The notes beneath the pieces are model-generated. The model had not been told where the DNA came from, did no database searches, and saw nothing but the letters and a program-made list of their open reading frames with translations. Positions 16,980-26,373 of a stretch of DNA of 49,937 bases are shown in pieces. The position numbers and the translations under genes were made by a program. How positions within the stretch are numbered: position 1 is the stretch's first letter; each line of letters opens with the position of its first letter. The stretch covers positions 1-49,937 of the forward strand of contig CALHPK010000025.1 of assembly GCA_938036315.1 (NCBI GenBank), in the 5' to 3' direction. The DNA comes from an uncultured bacterium. GTDB taxonomy: Bacteria > Calescibacteriota > Calescibacteriia > Calescibacteriales > Calescibacteriaceae.

Positions 16980-17807
16980 TCAACTAAGTTCCTCCATGAG
17001 CAAGATAGCATCATATTCCAGTAATGGACTCTCACAAATTAATATGCCTTCTGCGCCGCTTTTTTTGAGTGCCAGAGCCAACCCTTTGTAATCAAAGTTA
17101 GACTCTCTGAAGTTCAGATGCTTAATTTCCCCCTTACTTCCAAACTCTATACCCTCTATATGACAATGGAGATCCTTCAAAGCTTGATCCCCGAGTTCTT
17201 TCCATAGCTTTTCAAGAACTTTACTCCATCCATCGTAACCATTGATTTCCCCCTTGCTCCTTGAGTATATGTGCGCAAAATCTATACACATTTTAAGTCC
17301 ATCAACTTGTTTGCAGAGCCTTATCAATTCATCTAATGACCCAAATTGGAAAACCTTCCCTGCAGTTTCTGGTCTTAATTCAGCTGTGTATCCCCTCTCT
17401 CTGGAAATATTAAATATTTTTTCGATTGATTTTTTAACCATGCTAAAGACTGTATCTGAGTTTTGATTCATATAGTATGCTGGATGGAATGCGACACTCT
17501 TAACTCCAGATGCACTGGCAATCTTTAGTGTATGAAGCAAAATTTTTTCTGAAATCTCGACTTTATCAGGGTTACCCAGATTTATATAGTAAGGTGCATG
17601 AGCTGTAAGAATAACATTAAAATCTTGGCTGTATTTTTTCACAGCTTTAGCCTCAGTTTCATCAAGGTATATTCTCTCTACAAATTCGAGCTCCATAGCC
17701 TGCAGACCCAATCCTCTGATAGTTCTTATCCCCGCCAATGTCGGAGTCTCTCCATTTTTTGCCTGCGTACTATGAGGGATACCGGCTGTCCCAACCTTGA
17801 AACGCAT
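16980..17807 (-). CDS. Endonuclease IV / xylose-isomerase-like TIM-barrel protein
   Basis: A TIM-barrel protein of the AP endonuclease 2 family. Likely metal ligands are seen in order: HAPYY, HPAYY, the Glu of AELRPETAG, DFAH, HCHIEG and the final CESP glutamate. This set matches deoxyribonuclease IV-type enzymes, which cut DNA at abasic sites with a trinuclear zinc centre. A sugar isomerase/epimerase relative remains possible. The start is ATG 17807: a TTG one codon earlier is less likely. A TAAAAT hexamer lies 6 nt before this ATG and no RBS is seen. It is followed at once by the LptF/G-like gene. Confidence 0.8.
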   Translation of the reverse strand: MRFKVGTAGIPHSTQAKNGETPTLAGIRTIRGLGLQAMELEFVERIYLDETEAKAVKKYSQDFNVILTAHAPYYINLGNPDKVEISEKILLHTLKIASASGVKSVAFHPAYYMNQNSDTVFSMVKKSIEKIFNISRERGYTAELRPETAGKVFQFGSLDELIRLCKQVDGLKMCIDFAHIYSRSKGEINGYDGWSKVLEKLWKELGDQALKDLHCHIEGIEFGSKGEIKHLNFRESNFDYKGLALALKKSGAEGILICESPLLEYDAILLMEELS

Positions 17808-17867
17808 CAATATATTTTAACTCAATTTTATAGATTTTGCTACCTTCTCTTTTCTTTCGATGGGAAA

Positions 17868-18815
17868 TTATATCAAATCTTTGATAAAAAGAGTGATGAC
17901 AGAAACAAGGAGGAGAATAAATGCTGAAAGATTCAGGAGCTTCAGAGCATCTTTTATCTTTTCTTCATCGGATGGGAGATCAAAATTACCTATAGAGTAA
18001 AATCCGATCTTTTCAAGTTTTATTTTCAATGCTCCAGCAAAAAGACATATAGGGATGTATGAATTTGGACTTGGGGTAACTCCTCTGAAATCCCTCAAGG
18101 TTCTAAGAGCTTCCTTTCCACCCATACCAAGCAAAACTGCTGATATAGTTATAAAGAATATAGATAGTCGGGCTGGGATCAAGTTCATAAAGTCATCTAG
18201 TTTTGCAGCAAAGAAACCACGCCATATATACTTTTCATTTTTATATCCAATGATAGCATCAAGAGTATTCACTACTCTGTATAGTATAGCTCCTTCAATT
18301 CCAGCAACAACGAAGAAGAAAAAAGGAGAAAGTACACTATCTACAAAGTTTTCAGCAATGCTTTCTACAGTAGCCGAGATAAGATGGGGTTTATCAAGAT
18401 TTTCTGTATTTCTACTTACAATTTTTGAAGTCTCACTTTTAGCCCCCGGAATGTTGTCCCTTTTCAAATTAGAAAACACTGCTTTCGCGTGCTCATTCAT
18501 CGAGCGGATAGCAAAAGTAGATTTAAGGAAAAACACAGAGATTAGAAATTCAGCCACCACTTTCAGACTATAAAAATCTTTAAATAGTAATTCTGCAACT
18601 TTCTTTATAGCAAGGAAGGCACCTAAGAAAATTAAGATTCCTAAAATAACCAGGAAACCGCCAAACGCAAGCTCAAATATCTTTCCCCTTTTATCAACGC
18701 GAACATCTACTTTCTCAACAAGCTTACCAGTTATGGCAACAGGATGGAAGGACAACTTAGGTTCTCCCAACAAAATATCCCATAGGAATGCAGATATAAG
18801 AAGCAGGACCTCCAC
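17868..18815 (-). CDS. cbiB: Adenosylcobinamide-phosphate synthase
   Basis: A membrane enzyme joining aminopropanol phosphate to adenosylcobyric acid, a late step in cobamide assembly. The 315 residues have several hydrophobic helices and the family-typical starts WDILLGEPKLSFHPV and GAILYRVVNTLDAIIGYKN. Its product would feed the B12-dependent NrdJ encoded in this window. The start is GTG at 18815, 13 nt after mtnP. No other cobalamin genes are nearby, so the remaining pathway is elsewhere or only salvage is done. Confidence 0.93.
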   Translation of the reverse strand: MEVLLLISAFLWDILLGEPKLSFHPVAITGKLVEKVDVRVDKRGKIFELAFGGFLVILGILIFLGAFLAIKKVAELLFKDFYSLKVVAEFLISVFFLKSTFAIRSMNEHAKAVFSNLKRDNIPGAKSETSKIVSRNTENLDKPHLISATVESIAENFVDSVLSPFFFFVVAGIEGAILYRVVNTLDAIIGYKNEKYIWRGFFAAKLDDFMNLIPARLSIFFITISAVLLGMGGKEALRTLRDFRGVTPSPNSYIPICLFAGALKIKLEKIGFYSIGNFDLPSDEEKIKDALKLLNLSAFILLLVSVITLFIKDLI

Positions 18816-18828
18816 CTGATAACAGAAA

Positions 18829-19680
18829 TTACTTCAAATATCTACCTATAATAGGCTTAAGTTTTTCTTTAATTTCGTCTGGTATATTTTCAGGTGCAGT
18901 TACTATTGAATTTTCAAGTGCATTTTTGCAGTTACATTTTCTTTCTGCAGGAATTCTTCTAAGGAACAGCTTTATAATCTTCTTTGCTTTTTCGATATTT
19001 TTTTTGAGATTTTCAATGACCATTTGGGCAGTCACAATTTCTTCTGACTCGTACCAGCAATCGTAATCTGTTGGGAAAGCCAAAGTTCCATAGCAAATTT
19101 CCGCCTCCCTTGCAAGATAAGCCTCGGGTAGATTTGTCATACCTATAACATCCACTCCGATCTGTCTCCAGAGATGACTCATAGCTCTTGATGAGAATTG
19201 AGGACCTTCTATACATATGTATGTTCCACCTTTGTGAGTAACAACTCCTGCATCCACTGAAGATTGATACAGAATCTGGAAAATTTCTGGGCACACTGGC
19301 TCGGCAAACCCGACATGAGCGACTATTCCATCTTCAAAGAATGTTCTTTTTCTCGAAACTGTCATGTCAATGAATTGGGACACTATCACAGCATCCCCTG
19401 GTCTTATATGCTCTCTCATACTACCTACTGCTGAAACGCTAACTATTCTTTCAACGCCTAAAACTTTTAATGCATATATATTTGCTCTGAAATTTATCTG
19501 ATGTGGAGGGATGGTATGCTTCCGTCCGTGTCGTGGTAGAAATGCAACCTTTTTTGCTTCCAACTCTCCGATAACGATTTTATCGGAAGGGTCCCCAAAA
19601 GGAGTCTTTATCTCCTTTTCTTCCTCTATCTTTAATCCTTCAATGGAATAAAGACCAGTTCCACCTATTATTCCAATCAT
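18829..19680 (-). CDS. mtnP: S-methyl-5'-thioadenosine phosphorylase
   Basis: Phosphorolyses methylthioadenosine to adenine and methylthioribose phosphate. 283 residues. The N-terminus [15 protein letters not shown] holds the phosphate-binding loop. [19 protein letters not shown] and [11 protein letters not shown] are family signatures, and [15 protein letters not shown] forms the base and sugar pocket. The adenine released can be recovered by Apt, encoded in this window. Upstream, a perfect TTGACA (19711-19716, minus strand) and AATAAT (19685-19690) precede the ATG by 4 nt, though their 20-bp spacing is long. Confidence 0.95.
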   Translation of the reverse strand: MIGIIGGTGLYSIEGLKIEEEKEIKTPFGDPSDKIVIGELEAKKVAFLPRHGRKHTIPPHQINFRANIYALKVLGVERIVSVSAVGSMREHIRPGDAVIVSQFIDMTVSRKRTFFEDGIVAHVGFAEPVCPEIFQILYQSSVDAGVVTHKGGTYICIEGPQFSSRAMSHLWRQIGVDVIGMTNLPEAYLAREAEICYGTLAFPTDYDCWYESEEIVTAQMVIENLKKNIEKAKKIIKLFLRRIPAERKCNCKNALENSIVTAPENIPDEIKEKLKPIIGRYLK

Positions 19681-19788
19681 AGCTATTATTCTTCTTTAAA
19701 TTGAGAGATTTGTCAAATTTTCAAAATCAGAATGAATGAAAAATGCAGAAAAAGACATTCAATTATACATTATAACTAAATTTATCAG

Positions 19789-20631
19789 ATGTGGTCAAGG
19801 CAAAATGACGGACAGGATATCGAAAAAATAAAGCTCACAGATGAGATGATAATAAGATATTCTCGTCAGATAATTCTTGAGGAAGTAGGTGGGAAGGGGC
19901 AGAAAAAACTTTTAGCATCCAAAGTTTTCGTAGCTGGTGCTGGTGGGCTTGGGGTTCCTATCTCCCTTTATCTAGCCGGGGCAGGAATTGGCAAAATAGC
20001 AGTAGCAGACTTTGACAAAGTCGACCTATCTAATCTACAAAGACAAGTCATCTATTCAACTGATGACATAGGCAAACCAAAAGCAGAAATAATAGGAGAG
20101 AAATTGAGAAGACTTAATCCAGACATCAATGTTGTAACAATAAATGAAAAAATATCAGCTACGAACGTGATGGATCTGATAAAAGATTACGACATAGTGG
20201 TTGATGGCTCTGACAACTTTGCAACGAGGTACGCGATTTCAGATGCATGCGTCATCTTAGGGAAACCATATATATATGGAAGCATTCTAAGATTTGAAGG
20301 GCAAGTTTCAACATTCATAGGAGGAGAAGGACCTTGCTACCGATGTTTATATCCCTCTGCTCCCCCTGCTGGAGTTATTCCATCTTGTCAAGAAGCAGGA
20401 GTCTTGGGCGTACTCCCTGGGATAATAGGACTTCTACAGGCAAATGAAGTCTTAAAGCTTATATTGGGTATAGGAGAACCTTTGATAGGAAAACTTCTTA
20501 CGTTTGATGCTCTGACATCAACCTTTGGCATTTACAGATTTAGGAAAAGGAAAGATTGTCCAGCATGCGGAGAGAATCCGACCATAAAAACACCAGAGGA
20601 TATTCAGGAGCACTGCTCACTGCTGGCATAA
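19789..20631 (+). CDS. MoeB/ThiF-type E1-like adenylyltransferase
   Basis: Activates a ubiquitin-like sulfur carrier (MoaD or ThiS) by C-terminal adenylation. The 280 residues carry the nucleotide loop GAGGLG (50-55), the RQVIY segment with its conserved Arg, a structural zinc site made of C183/C186 and C257/C260 (CYRC and CPAC) and the candidate catalytic C200. The N-terminal TDEMIIRYSRQIIL is typical of MoeB and ThiF. Whether it serves molybdopterin or thiamin synthesis cannot be told, since no carrier gene is adjacent. TATAAC at 19771-19776 would give a leader of only about 6 nt. It converges on proB (21-bp gap). Confidence 0.9.
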   Translation: MWSRQNDGQDIEKIKLTDEMIIRYSRQIILEEVGGKGQKKLLASKVFVAGAGGLGVPISLYLAGAGIGKIAVADFDKVDLSNLQRQVIYSTDDIGKPKAEIIGEKLRRLNPDINVVTINEKISATNVMDLIKDYDIVVDGSDNFATRYAISDACVILGKPYIYGSILRFEGQVSTFIGGEGPCYRCLYPSAPPAGVIPSCQEAGVLGVLPGIIGLLQANEVLKLILGIGEPLIGKLLTFDALTSTFGIYRFRKRKDCPACGENPTIKTPEDIQEHCSLLA

Positions 20632-20652
20632 ATTTCAAAATATAGCAGTATA

Positions 20653-21750
20653 TTATCCATCTATTTTGAGGAACATATTATCTCGGTGTATAACCTCATC
20701 TTCTTTTTTATAACCAAGAATTCCGTAGATATCAGAGGTTTTTCTACCTTTTATAAGATTTATCTCAACGGCTGAGTAATTCGTAATGCCTCTTGCAAAT
20801 GCCTTTCCATTACACACAATCTCAACAAGATCCCCCCTGATAAAATCCCCTTTTACACTTATGATTCCTGATGGGAGAAGACTTTTCCCAGAGAGGATCG
20901 CTTTGTATGCACCTGAATCAACCTCTACTGTTCCCTTATTTCTCAATATACTTCCTATCCATATTTTTTTTCTTTTATACCTTTTATCTGGAATAACTTT
21001 TGTTCCGGGATTTTCTCCATTCAACACCTTTTCTACATTCTCTGGATTTTTGCCGTTTATAACATATCCCTCCACACCAAAATCACTGACTATCTTCAAC
21101 GCTGAAATTTTTGAGCTTACACCACCTGCAAATACTTTCTTTTTTACTCCCAGCTTTTCAGCGTCCAATATTTTGACTTCTTTTAAAAATTTCTGAGGAT
21201 GAATAACCTTTATCACATTCATATTTTCATCTATTATCCCGTCAACATCAGTAGCCACTATGAATTTCTGAGCGGATAGGACTATGGATAGGTAAGCAGA
21301 TAAAAAATCATTATCTCCAAGCCTTATCTCCTCGGTTGATATAGTATCATTTTCATTCACAATCGGAATTACTGGGATTTTAAGGAGCTCTTGGAATACA
21401 CCCTTTATGCTATCCATCCTCTTCTGCGATTCGAAATCTTCATGAGTAAGTAAGATCTGAGCAGTTTTGAATCCGAAGCGAGAAAAATGCTCATTCCATA
21501 CGGACATAAGTTTTGGCTGCCCAACGGCGCACAGAGCCTGTATCCTTCTTATCTCTCTGAAAAAGCTTTTAACTCCCAACTCCATCATTCCTAGCAGAAT
21601 TGCTCCTGAGGAGACAATAACAATTCTATTTTCACTTCTGTTCTTGTTAATCCACTGAGATACAGCCCTACATATCCCCTCGATTACTTCTTCTGAGACT
21701 TTCTCCTCTCCTCTGAGGACACTGGAGCCAATTTTCAAAACGACAAGCAT
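20653..21750 (-). CDS. proB: Glutamate 5-kinase with PUA domain
   Basis: Phosphorylates glutamate in the first step of proline synthesis. It has an amino-acid kinase domain: VLKIGSSVL at the N-terminus, IVSSGAILLG, and the NENDT and GDND motifs in the middle. A C-terminal PUA domain (about residues 270-365) follows, as in the long ProB form. The start chosen is ATG 21750 (MLVVLKIGSS), which matches where the family begins. A TTG four codons upstream also keeps the frame open. proA is not adjacent. A TATAAT at 21839-21844 (minus strand) could drive it with a long leader. Confidence 0.95.
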   Translation of the reverse strand: MLVVLKIGSSVLRGEEKVSEEVIEGICRAVSQWINKNRSENRIVIVSSGAILLGMMELGVKSFFREIRRIQALCAVGQPKLMSVWNEHFSRFGFKTAQILLTHEDFESQKRMDSIKGVFQELLKIPVIPIVNENDTISTEEIRLGDNDFLSAYLSIVLSAQKFIVATDVDGIIDENMNVIKVIHPQKFLKEVKILDAEKLGVKKKVFAGGVSSKISALKIVSDFGVEGYVINGKNPENVEKVLNGENPGTKVIPDKRYKRKKIWIGSILRNKGTVEVDSGAYKAILSGKSLLPSGIISVKGDFIRGDLVEIVCNGKAFARGITNYSAVEINLIKGRKTSDIYGILGYKKEDEVIHRDNMFLKIDG

Positions 21751-21884
21751 TTTACATATCAAGCTATTTGCATACTAAAGATTCCTTCGATGATTTAACT
21801 TTCAGATTTCTTTCCCGTCCCTTCATAGATTAATATAGATTATAGATAATACTTTTTTGTCTTGTATTTGCTTTTGTGTGAATG

Positions 21885-21993
21885 TGCAAAAATTTTAGCT
21901 TTTGCATAATGGATAGCAGTCGGATCTGCCTTTACTTGTAGGAGACTGAACCTTTTTGCTAAGAGCAAAACTTTTACCTAAAAACAAGGTAAA
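21885..21993 (-). other. Cluster of inverted repeats between the acylase gene and proB
   Basis: Four inverted repeats lie in about 110 bp. TTTACCT/AGGTAAA (21973-21993) overlaps the acylase stop codon. TTTTGCT-aag-AGCAAAA is at 21954-21970. CAGTC/GACTG pairs 21917-21921 with 21944-21948. TGCAAAA/TTTTGCA is at 21885-21906. None has a classical U-tract on the minus strand. This could be a structured 3' end, a processing region or a small RNA. Confidence 0.4.
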
Positions 21994-24853
21994 CTTCTTT
22001 ATTCCTACAATACAAAGGTGCATGATAATTTCCAGAAATTAATCTCTCAAAATCATCTTCGAGTTCGGAGAAGATAATGTTGAATAATGATTCCTTATCG
22101 GGAACTTTTGGTAAGAATTCCGGGGGAATAGCACAGTAACCTTGGGTAATACCCTTCAACCACTCTCTAGCACAGGCCCATGCCTCATTCATTGTTGAAA
22201 AATACGGAGAATCAGGATCATCAGCTACTCCTCCTGGTATCACGAAGTGAATGCGAGTTCCAGTAGGTTTTGCTTCACAAATATATTTCATTGTTTGCTG
22301 ATCTCCTGATTGCCTAAAAGCTACAAAATCTTCAGTATGATCAGGCTGAAGGAAAACCGGGTTGACACTTCCACCTTCTCCAGTTGATAGTTTTATCATA
22401 TTTATGCCAGATGCATAAACTAGCAGAGAGCCTCCACTTTTTCTGAAATATTTACTCCCCTTATATTTTGGCTCGAACTCTTCTGAACCCGGGAAATCCA
22501 CGATATATTCAAATCTTTTTCCAGCAAAGTCACCCAAAACACAATTTTTAAAATCACCACCTTTGCATAGATTTGAATTCTCTAAAAGGTACGATGCAGT
22601 ATCAGAAAGAGCCCTTAAAAATTCATCACGAGGACATAAATCATCCCCCAAAACTAACTTTCTCATATCATCTTTGGGAACATCCTTATTAACACAAATA
22701 TCACCCCACTTTCCAGAGATAACAGGGTAAACAAATCTATAACTTGCATTTTCAGAAGATATAAGAGAAAAAAGAAGGGCAAACAATGAAGGAGAAATAC
22801 TATCATATATACCTGTAACTAAACTTTGGAATTCAGTTCCTTTAAGAGAAACATCGAGAATATTCTTAAATTTGTATGATAAATAATTTTTTATAAAATT
22901 GTTCCAAACGGTATCAGCCAGAAACTTCTTAAAAACCATCTCGAATAAAAGTGCTCCCTGAGAATTCACATCAGAGTAAAGATCCCATAGTTTAAGTCTC
23001 TCGAGAATATAAAGCATAACTTGCTGGATGGTTTGGGGTACTGGGAAATCCCTGATATCATTTTCAGAAACTATAGAGAAAAATATAGGAAGGAACGTTT
23101 TCGCAGGTCCAGAGAAAACATCGTTAACTATCCATGCAGCAGTAACCTTGTCTATAAACCCTCTATTTTGTTCAATCATAGAGGAAATACGCCAAGCCCG
23201 AAAGCCAATATCATATAATGGACCGAGGTAAAATCTCTCATTCAAAGGGTTGTTATCGAACACTTGTCCAACAATATCATTATTAGCAGTTACGATGTAA
23301 CCTGAGTCAGGGTTTACTGCTCTGGGGTTAAAATCATTGGGAACAAACCCGATCCAAAACAGTTTCGTTGATAAGTCGGGCAGATAAGGTTTAACCTCAG
23401 CAGGTCTTAAAGGTATCTCCCCAGCCGGGAAATATCCTATATTCCCCAAAATATCGGCGACAATAAAATTCTGAATTCCAGCTTGAAAAAATTGATAATA
23501 CTTCATTGCGGAGAAGATATCCCGAGCCTCGGTCAAGAAATAAAAGGCAGCAATCTCACTAGTTGGCTTGTACCCGGTCCAAATCAAAGCTATGCCCATA
23601 TCCTGCGAAAAATTAGGATACATAAGGATTCTCTTGAGAATATCAGATGCAATCTTACCTATGCCCTCCTGCGGAGTTCCTAAAATAGAAGGAATAATAG
23701 AGAAAAAACCATCAAGATTTCCATGATCCAGAACAAATCCTAAATTTGGAATTTGTAAAAATCTGATCCTCTCTGATTTTAATTCCCCACCAGATCTGTA
23801 GAGAATTTCCTCTTCCACAACATTTGCTTCAAACCACTTTGACCCCATCTGGACAAAAAATCTACCGTTCTCCTCCTTTATAGGCACGAATAAAATGTCC
23901 ACAGAATCAATCAAAGTTGTAGTAACTCCCCAACAGATGTTATCATTAGCACCAACTAGTGCAATAGGAATTGATGGGAAAGTAAAACCTTTAACAGAAT
24001 ATTCAGGAGATCTTATTGAAAATGGGAAAAACGTAGACGGCGATGAAACAGAAAGATGAGGATCATTTTCCAAAATTGGATACCCGACAGATGTCATTGT
24101 AGGGGAAATGACAAAGTTATTAGAGTTGAGTGGGAAATTCAGAATGTTGTGGAACTGGAATATAGCCTTATCTGAGCCCAGAGGACTTATACGAGTTTTA
24201 GGGAAGTCAGGGACTACTCTAACCTTTTCTACAGCTGACAAGCTAAACTTTTCTTCAAAATTTTCTCCGAGCATAAGTTGCATAAGTTTAGTTGCTAGAT
24301 CTATGAAACCCCCGCCTGATAGATCAAAAGATCTTTTCTTTCCTATAGCGATAATATCTTTAAAGGCAAAATATTCAGGTTCAACACCTAAAATTTGATA
24401 CTGCTTGGGAATTCTGGCACGAATTCCGCCCCATTCTCTGCCTGCCTTAGCATCATCTATGTATCTATTTATCCCGGAAATAAAAGCCTGAACCTTGCGA
24501 GTTATCCCAATATTCTGAAACATCTCAACTGTATCTTCTGCGACTTTCTTAATTCCAAGCGCTCTTTGCACTATATCTTGAGTTAGAGCATCTGGGAAAA
24601 TCTCGGCAAGACGTCCCATCGCCTCTCTTCTGCTCATATCCATCTGAAAGAGCCTAAAATGAGCTTGAAGATATCCGAAAACATAAAATGCATCAAGTTC
24701 GTTTTCAGCAAATATGTGAGGGACTCCACATCTATCTAACACAACTTGCACAGGAGCAGAGAGGTTATATTCGCGCTGAACCTCATCGGTTTTCACACAG
24801 CCGGCGCATAATACAGAAAACAGCACAACAATAAATACAACTCCAAATTTCAT
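21974..24853 (-). CDS. Penicillin acylase family (S45) lipoprotein
   Basis: An Ntn-hydrolase precursor of the penicillin/aculeacin acylase family, which hydrolyses amides such as acyl-homoserine lactones or beta-lactam side chains. The substrate is unknown. The start chosen is ATG 24853, since MKFGVVFIVVLFSVLCAGC is a lipoprotein signal (lipidated Cys 19 from this start), while an extended -10 lies over the upstream ATG at 24898. The alpha-chain motif GVPHIFAENELDAFYVFGY follows the signal. The autocatalytic Asn-Ser pair in LNSNNFVIS (Ser 244 from this start) makes the new N-terminus of the beta chain, and GYPILENDPHL follows it. At about 959 residues it is somewhat longer than typical (750-850). 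It is probably on the periplasmic side. Confidence 0.88.
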   Translation of the reverse strand: MKFGVVFIVVLFSVLCAGCVKTDEVQREYNLSAPVQVVLDRCGVPHIFAENELDAFYVFGYLQAHFRLFQMDMSRREAMGRLAEIFPDALTQDIVQRALGIKKVAEDTVEMFQNIGITRKVQAFISGINRYIDDAKAGREWGGIRARIPKQYQILGVEPEYFAFKDIIAIGKKRSFDLSGGGFIDLATKLMQLMLGENFEEKFSLSAVEKVRVVPDFPKTRISPLGSDKAIFQFHNILNFPLNSNNFVISPTMTSVGYPILENDPHLSVSSPSTFFPFSIRSPEYSVKGFTFPSIPIALVGANDNICWGVTTTLIDSVDILFVPIKEENGRFFVQMGSKWFEANVVEEEILYRSGGELKSERIRFLQIPNLGFVLDHGNLDGFFSIIPSILGTPQEGIGKIASDILKRILMYPNFSQDMGIALIWTGYKPTSEIAAFYFLTEARDIFSAMKYYQFFQAGIQNFIVADILGNIGYFPAGEIPLRPAEVKPYLPDLSTKLFWIGFVPNDFNPRAVNPDSGYIVTANNDIVGQVFDNNPLNERFYLGPLYDIGFRAWRISSMIEQNRGFIDKVTAAWIVNDVFSGPAKTFLPIFFSIVSENDIRDFPVPQTIQQVMLYILERLKLWDLYSDVNSQGALLFEMVFKKFLADTVWNNFIKNYLSYKFKNILDVSLKGTEFQSLVTGIYDSISPSLFALLFSLISSENASYRFVYPVISGKWGDICVNKDVPKDDMRKLVLGDDLCPRDEFLRALSDTASYLLENSNLCKGGDFKNCVLGDFAGKRFEYIVDFPGSEEFEPKYKGSKYFRKSGGSLLVYASGINMIKLSTGEGGSVNPVFLQPDHTEDFVAFRQSGDQQTMKYICEAKPTGTRIHFVIPGGVADDPDSPYFSTMNEAWACAREWLKGITQGYCAIPPEFLPKVPDKESLFNIIFSELEDDFERLISGNYHAPLYCRNKEVYLVFR

Positions 24854-24883
24854 ATTGTAAATTTTACTAATCATATAAAATAA

Positions 24884-24892
24884 ATTATAGCA
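24884..24892 (-). promoter_or_regulatory. Extended -10 promoter of the acylase gene
   Basis: TGCTATAAT on the minus strand is a perfect extended -10 (TGnTATAAT). Its predicted start point near 24877 rules out the upstream ATG at 24898 and supports translation from 24853 (or 24874). No clear -35 hexamer is seen, as expected for extended -10 promoters. Confidence 0.6.
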
Positions 24893-24946
24893 AACCAAAA
24901 TCTTGAGAACTTACATCTACATCACTTAATAAAAACTGACCAAACG

Positions 24947-24961
24947 TTCAAAAATTTTGAA
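24947..24961. promoter_or_regulatory. 15-bp inverted repeat in the accC promoter region
   Basis: TTCAAAA-a-TTTTGAA, a perfect inverted repeat around one central base. It ends 10 bp upstream of the -10-like TATAGA of accC, where a -35 or operator would sit. The regulator is unknown. Confidence 0.35.
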
Positions 24962-24971
24962 AAATCATAGC

Positions 24972-24977
24972 TATAGA
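24972..24977 (+). promoter_or_regulatory. -10-like hexamer 4 nt before the accC ATG
   Basis: TATAGA ends four bases before the ATG at 24982, and no Shine-Dalgarno is found. This fits a leaderless accC transcript. Confidence 0.4.
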
Positions 24978-24981
24978 TAGA

Positions 24982-26373
24982 ATGGACAAAAATAAAGTTA
25001 TGTTAGAGATAAAGAAAATTCTCATAGCAAATAGAGGCGAAATAGCAAGGAGAGTTATATATTCTGCAAGAAAACTCGGTAAAAAAACCGTTGCCATCTA
25101 TTCAGAAGCTGATAGAGACTTACCGTTCGTTGAAGAAGCGGATGAGGCAATATGCATAGGTGAGCCTCACCCACTCAAAAGCTATCTAAATATCTCAACA
25201 ATAATTGATGTAGCAAAAAAAGTAAAAGCTGACGCAATCCATCCCGGATATGGCTTTCTATCTGAAAGAAAAGAGTTTGTAAAAGCATGTGAGGATGCCG
25301 GAATAATATTCATTGGTCCCACAGCACAGAGTATGGAAATTATGGGAGATAAAGCTTCAGCCAGAGCATTCGCAAAAAGTGTGAAAGTACCAATTCCACC
25401 CGGAACTGAGATTCTGAACTCTTTAGAAGAGATTCAAAGAATTTTAAACGAGTTTTCCTTCCCCATTCTTATAAAAGCTTCAGCCGGAGGAGGTGGGATA
25501 GGAATGGTAAAAGTTGAAAAACCTGAAGATTTACCGCGAGCATTTGAGCAAGCTAAATCCAGAGCAAAATCTGCGTTCGGAGATGACAGAGTTTACATAG
25601 AAAAATATCTTGAATCTCCACACCACATAGAAATTCAAGTCCTTGGCGATGGGAAAGGGGGAATTACAACTTTTCCAGAAAGAGAATGCTCCGTTCAGCG
25701 AAGACACCAAAAAGTTATAGAAGAATCACCTTCCACCTTTGTTGACAGCGACTTAAGAGATAAAATCAGAAATGCAGCCCGGAAAATTTTATCAGAACTC
25801 AAATATAAGAACGCTGGAACAGTTGAATTTGTTGTTGATAAAGATAAAAATTTTTATTTTCTTGAAGTAAATACACGTCTGCAAGTTGAACATCCAGTAA
25901 CAGAAGGAATAACCGGATTTGACCTTGTTGAGTGGCAAATAAGAATCGCAGAAGGAGAATCACTACCAAAAGAAGATGATATCAGAATCTCCGGATGGGC
26001 AATAGAGTCCAGAATATATGCCGAAGACCCCCTGAACTTCTTACCTTCACCAGGTGAAATAAAAGAATTAAAGGAACCTCAGTGCACAAAATTTTTTTGG
26101 GACTCATCTAATGTAAGACTTGATATAGGGTACAAAAAGGGGAACAAAATTACACCTTTTTACGATCCGCTTATTGCAAAACTTATAACTAGGGGAAAAG
26201 ATCGTGAAGAAGCAATACAGAATATGCTAAAAGCATTGGACGAACTTACAATAGAAGGACCAAAAAATAATATCCCTTTTTTGAAATCTGCTATCAATTC
26301 CTCACTCTTCCGAGAAGGTGGATATGATACAAACTTTATTCCGCTCCTCCGTCAACAGTCAAAGCAACAATAG
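24982..26373 (+). CDS. accC: Biotin carboxylase (acetyl-CoA carboxylase subunit)
   Basis: Carboxylates biotin with ATP and bicarbonate for malonyl-CoA synthesis. It is 463 residues. It has the N-terminal domain start KKILIANRGEIARRV, the ATP-grasp domain with the glycine loop SAGGGGIGM, the ECSVQRRHQK segment and the FLEVNTRLQVEHPVTE active-site strand, and the biotin carboxylase C-terminal domain. The biotin carrier (accB) and the carboxyltransferase subunits are not adjacent. It could therefore serve acetyl-CoA carboxylase or another biotin enzyme such as pyruvate carboxylase. Its last 38 bases overlap the end of a convergent gene. Confidence 0.95.
   Translation: MDKNKVMLEIKKILIANRGEIARRVIYSARKLGKKTVAIYSEADRDLPFVEEADEAICIGEPHPLKSYLNISTIIDVAKKVKADAIHPGYGFLSERKEFVKACEDAGIIFIGPTAQSMEIMGDKASARAFAKSVKVPIPPGTEILNSLEEIQRILNEFSFPILIKASAGGGGIGMVKVEKPEDLPRAFEQAKSRAKSAFGDDRVYIEKYLESPHHIEIQVLGDGKGGITTFPERECSVQRRHQKVIEESPSTFVDSDLRDKIRNAARKILSELKYKNAGTVEFVVDKDKNFYFLEVNTRLQVEHPVTEGITGFDLVEWQIRIAEGESLPKEDDIRISGWAIESRIYAEDPLNFLPSPGEIKELKEPQCTKFFWDSSNVRLDIGYKKGNKITPFYDPLIAKLITRGKDREEAIQNMLKALDELTIEGPKNNIPFLKSAINSSLFREGGYDTNFIPLLRQQSKQQ

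Noticed and set aside
18055-18573. A 172-codon open frame on the plus strand
   Set aside because: It is a shadow of cbiB, without recognisable features.
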